This document shows, piece by piece, positions 11,870 to 20,921 of a stretch of 64,000 nt of DNA. The notes below the pieces were generated by a model. The model ran no database searches. It saw only the letters and a program-made list of their open reading frames with translations, and had not been told where the DNA came from. The stretch covers positions 96,343 through 160,342 of the forward strand of contig NZ_LMDA01000028.1 of assembly GCF_001424985.1 (NCBI RefSeq), read 5' to 3'. Origin of the DNA: Rhizobium sp. Root1212. Lineage in GTDB: Bacteria > Pseudomonadota > Alphaproteobacteria > Rhizobiales > Rhizobiaceae. Numbering within the stretch: the stretch's first letter is position 1; each line of letters starts with the position of its first letter. A program made the position numbers and the translations under genes.

Positions 11870-13087
11870 TCAGACCTTTCTCGTGCAGCCCCAGTTCCAG
11901 TCGCGTCGTTTACCGGTGTCGATGTGGACGGATTGGGTGTGGCAATAGGTGCCGATGCCGCCGCGGCCGGGGAGCGCGCGCAGATAGGAGGCAAGCTCCC
12001 ATTTATCGACGCCCGGCACCTGGATATCGGCTGCTTCGCAGCTGATATGGCGCGAGCGCGGCGCGCCGCCGACGGAGGCATTGTGCGCCACGTCGCGATG
12101 CCCCGAGGTGACGATCACCTTCTGCCCGTAATGCTGCTCGACGTTTTTCAGGAGCCCCATCAGTTCGGGCTGGAAACAGCCGGTATCGACTTTCTCCGTC
12201 TGCAGCCAAAGGCCATTCGGCGCCAGCCGGGCAAGGCCGGGCAGGGCGGCCATTTCGATCGCCGGGCTTTCGTCGTCATGGCTCGGATCGTCGTCCTCCA
12301 CGGTCGCGAACATCGAGATGGCGCGGTTGCTCGGCCAGGCCGTATAGCCAAGCGCAGCCACCTGATCCTGCGGAAGCCCCGAAGCGGCCTGCCGCCCCTT
12401 GCGCTTGGCGCTGAACAGCCCCGCAAGCGAAAGCGCCTCGGCCGCATCCGCCGGCTTATCGCTGCCGGCCGGTGCCGGCTGCGAGATGTGCTCGACGCCG
12501 GCGACTTCGTTTTCCGCCGCCGTTCCGGGAAGGGGGCCTGCGCTCGTCGCCTGATTCGGATTTCCATGGGGTGCGGCGCGCGACGCGCCTTCGCCCGGAA
12601 GCAGAACCTTCTTGGCTTCGCTACCTTCCACTGGCATCGGCTGCTGCTGGCCGGCATTGAACAGGCTGTTTGAGCTCGGGGTCACGCCTTGTCCCTCCGG
12701 CATCTGCTGGGCCGGGACGAGCGCGCGGGCAGGACGATTGGCAAAAATGCTGCTGGATGTGGCCTTCAGACCCGTACTTTGCAGCACCAGCGGGCCGGGT
12801 TCGGTATCCGCGACCGGCATCGCTGCCTGTGCCGGATAGCCGGCTTCCTGCTGCCCGGCGCCGAGCGCCACCACCTGCTGATCTTGCGAAGCTCCGGCAG
12901 TGGCAGCGACTTGGGGATTACCGCCTTCACCGTCGCCCTGCGCCGCTTCTTCGGCGGAAGTCTCGGGCTTGATTTTCGATGCACCTGTTGTCGAGACGCA
13001 GGCGCTCAGCACGGCAAGGGATGTGACAAAAGCCACGCTGCTGCCGAGATGGCGCAGGCTGATACTGAATCCCTGAACTTGAAACAC
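11870..13087 (-). CDS. Lipoprotein with peptidase M15A (D-Ala-D-Ala carboxypeptidase-like) domain
   Basis: About 405 residues. A lipoprotein signal (LAVLSAC, Cys near residue 30) is followed by some 230 residues of low-complexity Ala/Gly/Pro/Gln linker. A C-terminal M15A_3 zinc peptidase-like domain comes last, with IVTSGHRDVAHNASVGGA, SRHISCEAADI and SVHIDTG giving the H..D..H metal ligands. It is probably periplasmic and acts on peptidoglycan. GTG at 13,085-13,087 is preferred (GGGGAC upstream gives a normal signal peptide). An in-frame ATG at 13,112-13,114 would add 9 residues with no clear ribosome site. Confidence 0.82.
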   Translation of the reverse strand: MFQVQGFSISLRHLGSSVAFVTSLAVLSACVSTTGASKIKPETSAEEAAQGDGEGGNPQVAATAGASQDQQVVALGAGQQEAGYPAQAAMPVADTEPGPLVLQSTGLKATSSSIFANRPARALVPAQQMPEGQGVTPSSNSLFNAGQQQPMPVEGSEAKKVLLPGEGASRAAPHGNPNQATSAGPLPGTAAENEVAGVEHISQPAPAGSDKPADAAEALSLAGLFSAKRKGRQAASGLPQDQVAALGYTAWPSNRAISMFATVEDDDPSHDDESPAIEMAALPGLARLAPNGLWLQTEKVDTGCFQPELMGLLKNVEQHYGQKVIVTSGHRDVAHNASVGGAPRSRHISCEAADIQVPGVDKWELASYLRALPGRGGIGTYCHTQSVHIDTGKRRDWNWGCTRKV

Positions 13088-13206
13088 TGTCTGGTCCCCG
13101 CTTTGCGCCGGCATGCCTGTCGGCCGGGCGGTACCGGCTCACGAAAAACCGGGCGCATTTGGCCGAACGATAGCGGGATATATCGCTCGGCCGCATTGTG
13201 CGGGGC

Positions 13207-13647
13207 TTACCAGACGCCGGTGTTTTCCATCGAAGCCCAGGGCTCCTTCGGCGCGAGGTTATCGCCCTTCTGCAGGATTTCGATGGAGATACCCTCCGGC
13301 GAGCGTACGAAAGCCATGTGGCCATCGCGCGGCGGGCGGTTGATGGTCACGCCGTTGTCCATCAGCTTCTGGCAGGTCGCATAGATATCGTCGACCTCAT
13401 AGGCGAGGTGACCGAAGTTGCGTCCGCCGGTATAGTCTTCCGTGTCCCAGTTGTAGGTGAGTTCCAGGCAGGGCGACAGCGCCTCTTTCGCATGGTCGAG
13501 ATCGCCGGGTGCGGCGAGGAATACCAATGTGAAACGGCCCTTTTCGTTCTCGTAGCGACGGATTTCGGAAAGGCCGAAGATGTTGCAATAGAAATTGAGC
13601 GCGGCGTCCAGGTCTTTGACGCGGACCATGGTGTGCAGATAACGCAT
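13207..13647 (-). CDS. gloA: Lactoylglutathione lyase (glyoxalase I)
   Basis: Converts the methylglyoxal-glutathione hemithioacetal to S-lactoylglutathione, a methylglyoxal detoxification step in the cytosol. 146 residues, typical length. The VOC fold metal ligands are visible: His in [10 protein letters not shown], Glu in PCLELTYN, His in [10 protein letters not shown] and Glu in ISIEILQKG. The ATG at 13,645-13,647 has AAGGA eight bases upstream. The open frame upstream of it lacks conservation to the family. Confidence 0.94.
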   Translation of the reverse strand: MRYLHTMVRVKDLDAALNFYCNIFGLSEIRRYENEKGRFTLVFLAAPGDLDHAKEALSPCLELTYNWDTEDYTGGRNFGHLAYEVDDIYATCQKLMDNGVTINRPPRDGHMAFVRSPEGISIEILQKGDNLAPKEPWASMENTGVW

Positions 13648-13841
13648 TGTAATATCCTTGTTTTGGCGGGAGGCGGTTATATTTAGCGCGCCGACAGCCA
13701 GAGGCAAGCCTCGGCAACTATGGTGGATCGAAGGCAAAATTCACCGAAACCCTTGCAAAGATGCGCCGGGACGATGATATCTTGCTATCAAGAATCAGTT
13801 AACCGTATTGGTGTGACGCGTAATCGAGGGGCTGGCAGGGA

Positions 13842-14420
13842 ATGGCGGACAGGATTTCACCGAAAGGCATCATGCCGGGGGATGATTTTGGCGGCGATGC
13901 TCTTGACCTGATCGAGATTACCGGCGTCATCAAATGGTTTGATGTCGCCAAGGGTTTCGGCTTCATCATTCCCGACAACGGAATGCAGGACGTTCTCGTC
14001 CATGTGACCTGCCTGCGCCGCGACGGATACCAGACCGTTCTAGAAGGCGCGCGCGTCGTCGCCCTGATCCAGAAGCGCGATCGCGGCTATCAAGCCTTCC
14101 GCATTCTTTCCATGGATCAGTCGACAGCCGTTCATCCCTCGCAGCTTCCGCCGGTGAAAACCCATGTGCAGGTCACGCCGACCAGCGGCCTGGAACGGGT
14201 TCTCGTCAAGTGGTTCAACCGCACCAAGGGTTTTGGCTTCCTGACGCGCGGTGACGGCACCGAGGACATCTTCATCCACATGGAAACGCTGCGCCGCTTC
14301 GGCCTGACGGAGCTTCGCCCCGGCCAGACCGTGCTCGTGCGCTTCGGCGATGGCGACAAGGGCTTGATGGCGGCGGAAATTCACCCGGACGTGCCGGCCC
14401 CCAGCGGACGCTCGCACTGA
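13842..14420 (+). CDS. Cold-shock protein with two CSD domains
   Basis: 192-residue protein with two cold-shock (OB-fold) domains that bind single-stranded nucleic acid. Domain 1 starts near residue 29 (GVIKWFDVAKGFGFI) and domain 2 near residue 119 (VLVKWFNRTKGFGFL). Both keep the aromatic RNP1-type K-G-F-G-F surface. Two-domain Csp proteins followed by a DUF192 gene are common in rhizobia. The next gene starts on the last base of this frame. The 194 nt upstream, shared with gloA, must hold the promoter; I see no clear consensus there. Confidence 0.9.
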   Translation: MADRISPKGIMPGDDFGGDALDLIEITGVIKWFDVAKGFGFIIPDNGMQDVLVHVTCLRRDGYQTVLEGARVVALIQKRDRGYQAFRILSMDQSTAVHPSQLPPVKTHVQVTPTSGLERVLVKWFNRTKGFGFLTRGDGTEDIFIHMETLRRFGLTELRPGQTVLVRFGDGDKGLMAAEIHPDVPAPSGRSH

Positions 14421-14890
14421 TGCGTTCCGCGATCCAGATTCTGGGAAGCGCCCTCGTGGCGCTTTTTTTGTTGGTGCTGCCGGTCGCTGCCGCCGATGTC
14501 GGCTTCGATACTGCACCGCTGAGCGTCGTCACCGCCGATGGCAAAACCCACGATTTTACCGTCGAACTGGCACTCGATAGCGAGCAGCGGGCGCTCGGTC
14601 TCATGAACCGGCGCGACATGGCCGCCGATCACGGCATGCTGTTCGATTTCGGCCAGACGCGTCAGGTGCTGATGTGGATGAAGAATACCTATCTGCCGCT
14701 CGACATGCTGTTTATCCTCGCGGACGGCAAGGTAGCGACAATCCGTGAAAACGCCGTGCCGCTCTCCGAGGCGATCATCGATTCACGTGTGCCGGTGGCT
14801 TTCGTGCTCGAAGTGAATGCCGGCACGGTCAAGCGGCTCGGCCTCCATGAAGGCGACCGCGTGGTCGCAGAGCGGATCAAGGGCAAATAG
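14420..14890 (+). CDS. DUF192 family exported protein
   Basis: 156 residues with an N-terminal signal peptide (LVALFLLVLPVAAA) and a DUF192 domain containing RALGLMNRRDM, GMLFDF and MWMKNTYLPLDMLF, the hallmark segments. It is probably periplasmic, of unknown molecular function. The start ATG overlaps the TGA of the cold-shock gene, so the two are translationally coupled. Confidence 0.88.
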   Translation: MRSAIQILGSALVALFLLVLPVAAADVGFDTAPLSVVTADGKTHDFTVELALDSEQRALGLMNRRDMAADHGMLFDFGQTRQVLMWMKNTYLPLDMLFILADGKVATIRENAVPLSEAIIDSRVPVAFVLEVNAGTVKRLGLHEGDRVVAERIKGK

Positions 14891-14895
14891 CCGTT

Positions 14896-15234
14896 TCAGT
14901 TGCCACGCGGGGCAAACAGAATGACCGCCGCCGCAACCAGCGCCAGTGCCGACCCCGCAATATCCCACCGATCCGGCTGCTGGCCTTCGACCAGCCATAG
15001 CCAGATCAGCGATGCGACGATATAAATCCCGCCATAGGCCGCATAGGCCCGCCCCGCCACTTCGCTCGGCACGAGGGTCAGCAGATAGGCAAACGCAATA
15101 AGCGACACCGCGCCCGGCGCCAGCCAAAGGGCCGATTTGCCAAGCTTCAGCCACGCCCAGAAGGCGAAACATCCGGCGATCTCGCAGATCGCGGCGGCGG
15201 CAAAGATCAATCCGGTGGAGAAATAGACAGGCAT
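14896..15234 (-). CDS. YnfA family small membrane protein
   Basis: 112 residues with four hydrophobic segments ([59 protein letters not shown]), matching the UPF0060/YnfA family, which is related to small multidrug resistance transporters. Located in the inner membrane; the substrate is not defined. It is convergent with the DUF192 gene, only 5 nt apart. Confidence 0.92.
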   Translation of the reverse strand: MPVYFSTGLIFAAAAICEIAGCFAFWAWLKLGKSALWLAPGAVSLIAFAYLLTLVPSEVAGRAYAAYGGIYIVASLIWLWLVEGQQPDRWDIAGSALALVAAAVILFAPRGN

Positions 15235-15452
15235 TCGGATTCGAAGAAATGTGGCGGGAAGGATTGCTCAGGAGACGTAGCAGCTTTCGACCATAAGCGG
15301 GAGTTCGCCGATGTCCAGCACATGGGATCGCTTTATCCGATTTTGCCGGGCGTTCTGGCTGGCTGAAGCCGCTTATCTACTGCCTTTTGTGAAATTGACC
15401 TTGGACTTGCTGGATGCATTGTTGGGGTGTGCACACGCAAAGGAAGATCGCC

Positions 15453-16040
15453 ATGCATACGTGGAAAGAGGAGCCGGCGCTTCCAGTGCCCGAAGATTGG
15501 GAGCGTGCCTAGGAAATCCATAAGGACGCCGACGCCAATCTGCACAGCAGAATAAACGTATTTGCATCCACGCAAGCATTCCTTTTCGCCGGTTTCACCG
15601 CCGTCTTGGCACTCGACATTGGAGAACCCATAAAAAGCCATTTGCTTCTTGTGGTTTTTGTTGCCGGAGCCATCTGCACTCTCGTTTTTGCCTATTCGCA
15701 GAACCGGATTTTGGCTGGCATCGAACGTCTGAAGAATCGATATCTGCTCGAGCACGACAAAATTTAGAAAGATTACTATTGGGCGATGGAGCGGGCTCTC
15801 AACCCCGAATTCGAAAGCGGCGAACCTGTCCAATACAGAGTTGCAAGGAGCGGTCCGTGGGCGTTTTTGCTGATCTGGTTGATCGTTTACGCTTGCAGTA
15901 CGGACAACATTGTTGCGAGAGCGTTTGGTTGGTTGCCTAACGAGGAAATACAGCGCACGAGCACCGGTTGGCCGCATCCCGGATACGGTAGAACCTGCGG
16001 CGAAAATGTTTATGTGATTTCAGTTGCTGGAGAGAGGAAT
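15453..16040 (+). pseudogene. Broken multi-TM membrane protein gene with two in-frame TAG codons
   Basis: A continuous reading frame starts at ATG 15,453 with AGGAAG upstream. It is interrupted by TAG at 15,510-15,512 and TAG at 15,765-15,767 and then stays open into the neighbouring tRNA-Arg. The translated text is protein-like: a charged N-terminus (MHTWKEEPALPVPEDWERA), then LHSRINVFASTQAFLFAGFT with two hydrophobic helices, a charged helix (RILAGIERLKNRYLLEHDKI), and a further membrane helix (GPWAFLLIWLIVYACST). The 3' end seems lost at the tRNA. I do not recognise the family. Sequencing error cannot be excluded for one of the stops. Confidence 0.6.
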
Positions 16041-16117
16041 TGGCGACCCCTGCAGGATTCGAACCTGCGACAACCTGCTTAGAAGGCAGGTGCTCTATCC
16101 AACTGAGCTAAGGGGCC
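16041..16117 (-). tRNA. tRNA-Arg(UCU)
   Basis: 77 nt with encoded CCA. The acceptor GGCCCCT pairs with AGGGGTC, the D arm is AGCTCAGTTGGATAGAGC, the anticodon loop CTTCTAA carries TCT, and the T arm is GGTTCGAATCC. Confidence 0.97.
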
Positions 16118-16159
16118 TTTAAGGGCAGGGCGGTGTGCCTTGCCGGATATTTTCTCGAC

Positions 16160-16465
16160 CTAGTGGGTCCAGGGCTGCATACGAGTGAAGCGGAAGTTGT
16201 CGCTGTAGGAGACATTCTTGCGGGTTGCCTCCTTCGGCGCGATCACCCGGTATTCGATGCCGTTGCGCTCGGCGTATGCGACGGCGAGTTCGGCCGATTC
16301 GAAAGTCAGTGAAAGCTGCTGGCGCGTATCGCGCGAGCTGGTGTAGCCCATCATCGGATCGATGGTCCGCGGCGTTTCCTGATCGAACTCAAGCACCCAC
16401 AAATGCGTCTTGGCCTGTCCCGACTGCATGGCGGTCTTTGCCGGGCGATAGATTTTTGCGGACAT
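16160..16465 (-). CDS. NADH:ubiquinone oxidoreductase accessory subunit, NDUFA4/ETC_C1 family
   Basis: 101-residue alphaproteobacterial accessory subunit of respiratory complex I, belonging to the ETC_C1_NDUFA4 (NDUFS4-like) family shared with mitochondria. The characteristic stretches are MSAKIYRPAKTAMQSG at the start, WVLEFDQETPR, MMGYTSSRDTRQQ and a C-terminal NFRFTRMQPWTH. It acts on the matrix-equivalent (cytosolic) side of the membrane enzyme. It is a single gene with a clear ATG at 16,463-16,465. Confidence 0.9.
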   Translation of the reverse strand: MSAKIYRPAKTAMQSGQAKTHLWVLEFDQETPRTIDPMMGYTSSRDTRQQLSLTFESAELAVAYAERNGIEYRVIAPKEATRKNVSYSDNFRFTRMQPWTH

Positions 16466-16705
16466 ATAATGAACTCTTTCCAGCTTTCTTCCTTCGCCGG
16501 ATCGCCGATCCGGTCGTCCCTCAAGCCTTAGCGCAGAACGAGTAAAAACAAAATGGCCTTGCTGCCGGTGACATCAGGATTTTCAGCCCTTTCCGAAAAG
16601 TTTTCGCTCTCATTCCACGCAGACGGAATGCTCTCCAACCGATAGAGAGGTTCGAACACGGAAAATTTGTTTGAACGACACCGCTGCTGCTGCTTAACTG
16701 CCGAT

Positions 16706-17011
16706 ATGAAAAACCTGATCCTCGCAATTGCCCTGCTTTCGCCAACCGCGGCCTTTGCCGCCAGTGCTTACGAGATTAACGCGCGCGATTACGATTGCGC
16801 CGGAATTCGCAAGGTGATCAGCCAGCACCATAAGGTGTTCCTCCGCACGGGCCTTGCCGGCCGCAGTTTTCGCGCCCCGCCGGCGCGCTGCGATCTCGGC
16901 GATATGTACACGACGGTTTCGGTGCGAGATGCCAAGGGCCAGCAATGCGTGCTGCAATATGCCTGCATCACCGATCCGTCTTCGTTCCGCAACTTCGATT
17001 TCGACCGGTAG
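16706..17011 (+). CDS. Small secreted hypothetical protein
   Basis: 101 residues with a cleavable signal peptide (MKNLILAIALLSPTAAFAAS). Five cysteines in the mature part (YDCAG, ARCDLG, QQCVLQYACIT) suggest disulfides in the periplasm. Family not recognised. It occupies the gap between the complex I accessory gene and tRNA-Pro and seems transcribed alone. Confidence 0.7.
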   Translation: MKNLILAIALLSPTAAFAASAYEINARDYDCAGIRKVISQHHKVFLRTGLAGRSFRAPPARCDLGDMYTTVSVRDAKGQQCVLQYACITDPSSFRNFDFDR

Positions 17012-17109
17012 TAGAAAGCCAGCCTCAGTGCGGATTGCGCGGCCATTGCGAATGCGTACGCCCCATCGCTTCTAGGCGTAAGTTTCTCAATATAATCAGG
17101 AAAATCCGA

Positions 17110-17186
<77 letters not shown>

Positions 17187-17289
17187 TACCGTCGATGGCG
17201 GGGAGATACACGCTTCCTTCCTGGGTCGCAACCGATAAATTTTGTTCTGTGCCAGGCATGATGAGCCCTGTTGTGAACATCAGCGCGGC

Positions 17290-17421
17290 TCAGAGGACAA
17301 AATAGCCGATGACGGCGGCGACAGGAACCGGAACGCCGACGAGCCATATCAAAAGCTCCCGGATCATGAACTGGCGATAATCGGACTGGGCCGCTTCACG
17401 CTGAGATATCGGGTCCTGCAT
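17290..17421 (-). CDS. Small single-pass membrane protein
   Basis: 43 residues: a polar N-terminus (MQDPISQREAAQSDYRQF) and one hydrophobic helix (LLIWLVGVPVPVAAVIGY). The ATG is at 17,419-17,421. The amphipathic-then-hydrophobic layout is protein-like and it sits alone upstream of tRNA-Pro on the same strand. Function unknown. The frame is open further upstream, but that extension looks non-coding. Confidence 0.5.
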   Translation of the reverse strand: MQDPISQREAAQSDYRQFMIRELLIWLVGVPVPVAAVIGYFVL

Positions 17422-17793
17422 ATCTGAACTCCGGATTTCGTTGCCGAATTTGCCGACATTCGGGGAAGGGACCCGTCGCAAGTCGCTGCGGGGCGACCGC
17501 CCGCAACCTGAAACGGCGCTTCCTTCGGTTGGCTTCCAAACGTCGAAGCGTGTTCTTCGTTCCCATGAATCTGTTACAGGGATGCGAATGTCGCGTTCAA
17601 TCGGATTGCGGCAAAAAAAACGGGCCGTCGGCGAAGCGCCGTACGGCCCGGCCGGTAGATGGTCGGACTGGGGGAATAGGTCGGCTTCAGAGCTTGGCGG
17701 CACCTGAGGCGAACCGTGTCATCGACACCAGCATGATGCCCGAAGTCGTCGTCGAGATTTGACATTCTCCGCAGAAAAATTGACAATTCGCGC
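17422..17793. other. 372-bp intergenic region
   Basis: Between the small membrane protein and the GlxA-type regulator. It contains a minus-strand terminator (17,613-17,650). Upstream of that on the minus strand there are only short frames, one encoding MLVSMTRFASGAAKL right before the terminator, which might be the tail of a very small gene or an sRNA. No convincing gene is seen. Confidence 0.4.
17613..17650 (-). terminator. Intrinsic terminator, minus strand
   Basis: Read leftward: CGGGCCGT and ACGGCCCG inverted repeats with an inner GGCGCTTCGCC hairpin, followed by eight T. This is a strong Rho-independent terminator for a leftward transcript beginning between about 17,660 and 17,790. Confidence 0.75.
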
Positions 17794-18816
17794 ATGCCGC
17801 ATTCGCGAAAAATAACCCACGCGGAGGCTTATGCCTCCCGGCCGCCGCTCGAAATCCTAGTGGTGGTGCTTGGCGAATCCTCCTTGATGTCGCTGGCCTG
17901 CGTGCTCGATCCGATGCGCGCGGCAAACCGGGTTGCTGCGCAGAGCCTGTTTCACTGGACGATAAAATCTCCGGATGGTGCGCCCGCTCTTCTGACGGCG
18001 GGCATCGAGATTCCAGTCGATACTGCGTTCAGCGGCCGCGAGGCCGGGGACATGCTGATCGTCATTGGTGGTTTCAATCTGGACCGGCATGCGGGACGCG
18101 GGTTTCTCGCGCGGCTCCAGGCGGCGGCCCGGCGCTTTTCCCATGTCGCCGGCATCGAATCCGGTTGTTGGCTGCTGGCGCGGGCAGGTCTGGTGGATGG
18201 GCGCCCGGCGACGGCCCATTGGGAGGAACTGGAGGATTTCGCAGCCCGATTCCCGGATGTGCAGGTGCGTGCTGATCGCTTCGTCGCTGAGGGGCGGATG
18301 TGGACCTCGGGCGGGGCCTCGCCCACGTTCGACATGATGCTGCACATGATCCGCCGCAATTTCGGGGCAACGATCGCGCTCGATGTCGCCAGTATTTTCG
18401 TTTACGATGAAACCCATGCGGCAAGCGATGCGCAGCCCGCGGTTTCGCTGGGAAGGATGCAGCGCCAGGCGCCGGAACTTGCCGATGCGATCCGTCTCAT
18501 GGAAAGAACCATCGACCGGCCGCTCTCCCTGGATGTCTTTGCCCGGCGACTCGGCCATTCCCGGCGCAAGCTCGACGTTCTCTTTTCCCAGGGCCTCCAG
18601 ACGAGTCCTGGCCGTTATTATCTGCGCCTGCGACTGCAAGCTGCGCAACGGCTGATCGTCGATACGGACCTTCCGGTCAGCGAAGTCGCCTTGCGATCCG
18701 GCTTCGACAGCCTCTCGGCATTTTCCCGCAGTTTTCGGGGATATTACGGCGTAAGCCCGCTGAAGCTGCGGCTGGTGAAACAACGAATCCCGATCGACGG
18801 CCGTCCTGCTTGGTGA
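17794..18816 (+). CDS. GlxA family transcriptional regulator (DJ-1/PfpI plus AraC HTH)
   Basis: 340 residues. The N-terminal amidase-like DJ-1/PfpI domain (about residues 17-195, with GIESGCWLLARAGLVDGRPATAHWEE) is followed by an AraC-type double HTH from about residue 228 (LSLDVFARRLGHSRRKLDVLF, then VSEVALRSGFDSLSAFSRSF). Such regulators often control choline, glycine betaine or carnitine catabolism in proteobacteria, but no such genes are adjacent, so the target is unknown. It is the last host gene before the integration site. Start ATG at 17,794. Confidence 0.9.
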   Translation: MPHSRKITHAEAYASRPPLEILVVVLGESSLMSLACVLDPMRAANRVAAQSLFHWTIKSPDGAPALLTAGIEIPVDTAFSGREAGDMLIVIGGFNLDRHAGRGFLARLQAAARRFSHVAGIESGCWLLARAGLVDGRPATAHWEELEDFAARFPDVQVRADRFVAEGRMWTSGGASPTFDMMLHMIRRNFGATIALDVASIFVYDETHAASDAQPAVSLGRMQRQAPELADAIRLMERTIDRPLSLDVFARRLGHSRRKLDVLFSQGLQTSPGRYYLRLRLQAAQRLIVDTDLPVSEVALRSGFDSLSAFSRSFRGYYGVSPLKLRLVKQRIPIDGRPAW

Positions 18817-18872
18817 TCTCACCATTTCGGAAGCTGCGGGATTTTTTAAGATCAGCTAAGTGCTTGATTTTG

Positions 18873-18921
18873 TGGTGAGCGCGCAGGGATTCGAACCCTG
18901 GACCTACTGATTAAAAGTCAG
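18873..18921 (-). repeat. Attachment site: 3' half of tRNA-Lys(UUU)
   Basis: Read leftward, 49 nt match the 3' half of a tRNA-Lys: anticodon loop CTTTTAA (TTT), the right anticodon stem strand, variable loop, T arm with GGTTCGAACCC, the acceptor strand GCGCTC preceded by the pairing G, discriminator A and CCA. The 5' half is missing: the sequence beyond 18,921 is unrelated. This is the standard outcome when a phage integrates in the 3' end of a tRNA gene; the complete tRNA should lie at the other end of the element. Confidence 0.85.
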
Positions 18922-19068
18922 GTTTCGTAAAATTCCGCGTGTTTCCGCATGGTTCAGAAATCCTTGAATTTCAGTTGTTTATCGCCTATATCTCAGGCAA
19001 TTGATGTTATCAAGTTTCCGGGTGTTTCATTTTTGGTGGCGACTCGGTGGCGACTGGAGGGCTGTTGC

Positions 19069-20361
19069 TTGCCTACGATCAAACTTACAAGAAAGTCGGT
19101 GGCTGCGATGGAGCCCTCTGATAAGTCCGTGATCTATTTCGATGAGACGGTTAAGGGCTTCGGTCTGAAGATTACGCCAAGCGGCGCGCGCTCGTGGGTA
19201 CTGGAATATCGCCCGGGTGCCGGCGGGCGTGGTGTCGCGAAAAAGAGAGTAAAGCTTGGCTCTCCGGCAACGATGTCTCCTGAGGATGCCAGAGAAGCTG
19301 CCGTTAGAACCCTCGCGCGGGTCACATTGGGTGGTGACCCTGCCAGGGCGCGATCGGACGAGCGGGCGTCACTTAGTCTATCTGACGTAGTCGATTCGTT
19401 CTTGCGAGATCATGTTTCGTCGAAACGCAAACCGAAAACCTACGAAGAATACGCCATGGTAGCGGAGAAGCACATTAAGCCGGCAATCGGCAGCATGCGT
19501 GCTTCTATGGTTGCGCCTGCTGATGTCGCGCGGCTTCAGTCCGCTGTTGTGCGGGGGAAGCGCAGGAATGGAAATGAAGGAAAAACGATCGCGAACCGAT
19601 CCTTGGCTGTACTTTCGGCTGCTTTCAACTGGGGCCAGAAAGCCGGCTTAGTGCCGGAGGGCCATAACCCGGTCAAAGCGGTAGAGCGGTTCAAGGAGAA
19701 TAAGAAGGAGCGCTTCCTTACCGACGCGGAATTAATGGCGTTAGGCGAGGCATTGCATGAGGCCGAGACCATCGGCCTTTCCTACGAGGTTGATGCAACC
19801 AAGACGAAAGTTAGAAACGCCCCGAAGGCTGAAAATCGTCGGACTGTCTACAGCCCCCATGCCATTGCTGCGATCCGACTCCTGCTCCTAACTGGAGCGC
19901 GCCGGCGCGAGATTTTAGACCTAAGATGGAAAGACGTAGATCTCGATCGGGGGGTCTTGTTTCTTCCCGACTCGAAGACGGGGAAAAAGACGGTCGTGCT
20001 TTCGTCAGCGGCCATCTCGATTTTGGAGAACTTGCCGCGGTTGGGCGTTTATGTGATTGCGGGCAGCACCGCCGGAACGAAAGACGAGAAACCCCGATCT
20101 GACCTTAACAAGCCCTGGACAGCAGTGTTGCAACGCGCCGCTCTTTCAGACGTTCGACTGCACGATCTAAGGCACAGTTTCGCCAGCGTGGGAGTTGGTG
20201 GCAGCTTGGGTTTGCCGATCATCGGGAAACTGCTCGGCCACACGCAGGCCGCGACAACAGCTCGATATGCTCACCTAGATGTCGATCCTCTAAAGAAAGC
20301 CGCTGATACCATCGCAAATAAGATAACGGCGGCAATGGGAGGGACAAGAAGTGATGCATGA
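19069..20361 (+). CDS. int: Tyrosine-type phage integrase
   Basis: Site-specific recombinase of about 430 residues that integrates the prophage at tRNA-Lys. Domains: an N-terminal DUF4102-like arm-binding region (LPTIKLTRKSV...FGLKITPSG), a SAM-like core-binding domain (residues around 105-215) and the catalytic domain. Catalytic residues: Arg in LLTGARRREILDL, His/Arg in LHDLRHSFAS, His in LLGHTQAATT and Tyr in ARYAHLDVD. The TTG at 19,069 is chosen because GGAGG lies nine bases upstream and the protein then starts like the family; a longer frame opens at ATG 18,949. Confidence 0.93.
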   Translation: MPTIKLTRKSVAAMEPSDKSVIYFDETVKGFGLKITPSGARSWVLEYRPGAGGRGVAKKRVKLGSPATMSPEDAREAAVRTLARVTLGGDPARARSDERASLSLSDVVDSFLRDHVSSKRKPKTYEEYAMVAEKHIKPAIGSMRASMVAPADVARLQSAVVRGKRRNGNEGKTIANRSLAVLSAAFNWGQKAGLVPEGHNPVKAVERFKENKKERFLTDAELMALGEALHEAETIGLSYEVDATKTKVRNAPKAENRRTVYSPHAIAAIRLLLLTGARRREILDLRWKDVDLDRGVLFLPDSKTGKKTVVLSSAAISILENLPRLGVYVIAGSTAGTKDEKPRSDLNKPWTAVLQRAALSDVRLHDLRHSFASVGVGGSLGLPIIGKLLGHTQAATTARYAHLDVDPLKKAADTIANKITAAMGGTRSDA

Positions 20362-20854
20362 CGAAGGTGAGGATCAACTGCCCGCTTGGGTCGATGTGCT
20401 TCAGCGCGGCCCTATCGCAGTCACCGAACACACCAGTGAAGAAGATCTAGCCGTGGAAATGGCCGAACGGCTGGATGCCCTTCTCCGGTCGCACAACGGC
20501 TTGCGGCCCACTGCCGAGGGCTGGCGACAGTTGGCGCTGGAACTCGCTCTAAAGTATGAGCCCCTATTCACGATCGAGACTCCCGTTGACCGCGACAGCA
20601 TGGGCGGTCGACCTGTTGGCATGGGCAACTTCCTACTCCGCTCTCGGATGAAGGCAGAGATGCGAAAAGGTGCTTCGCAAGCCGAGGCGGCGCGGAGGAT
20701 CGAAAAGGAATCGAAGGGAGAGACGAGCTTTAAAACCGCGAACAATTCGCTGTCCCGCAAGGGCCAGGCGCCGGACTTCATGCGACGATGGACTCACGAA
20801 TGGAAAGCACAACGGGCGATCCTCGCCGCTGCTAAAAACCTGTCCCAAGAATGA
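20354..20854 (+). CDS. Hypothetical phage early protein
   Basis: 166 residues, not recognised. The first half is acidic (EEDLAVEMAERLDALL) and the second half basic with a possible helical DNA-binding character (GASQAEAARRIEKESKGETSF...). The start overlaps the end of int by 8 nt, with GGGAGGG upstream, so it is expressed with int. Confidence 0.65.
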   Translation: MHDEGEDQLPAWVDVLQRGPIAVTEHTSEEDLAVEMAERLDALLRSHNGLRPTAEGWRQLALELALKYEPLFTIETPVDRDSMGGRPVGMGNFLLRSRMKAEMRKGASQAEAARRIEKESKGETSFKTANNSLSRKGQAPDFMRRWTHEWKAQRAILAAAKNLSQE

Positions 20855-20921
20855 CCTAGTATTCTTGGGACGCCTGAAACCCCATCTTCCCTCCAGCAAT
20901 AACTCGCAAGGAGGAAGAAGG

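Noticed and set aside
18949..19068. Upstream extension of the integrase to ATG 18,949
   Set aside because: The extra 40 residues do not look like the family N-terminus, and TTG 19,069 has a good GGAGG site.
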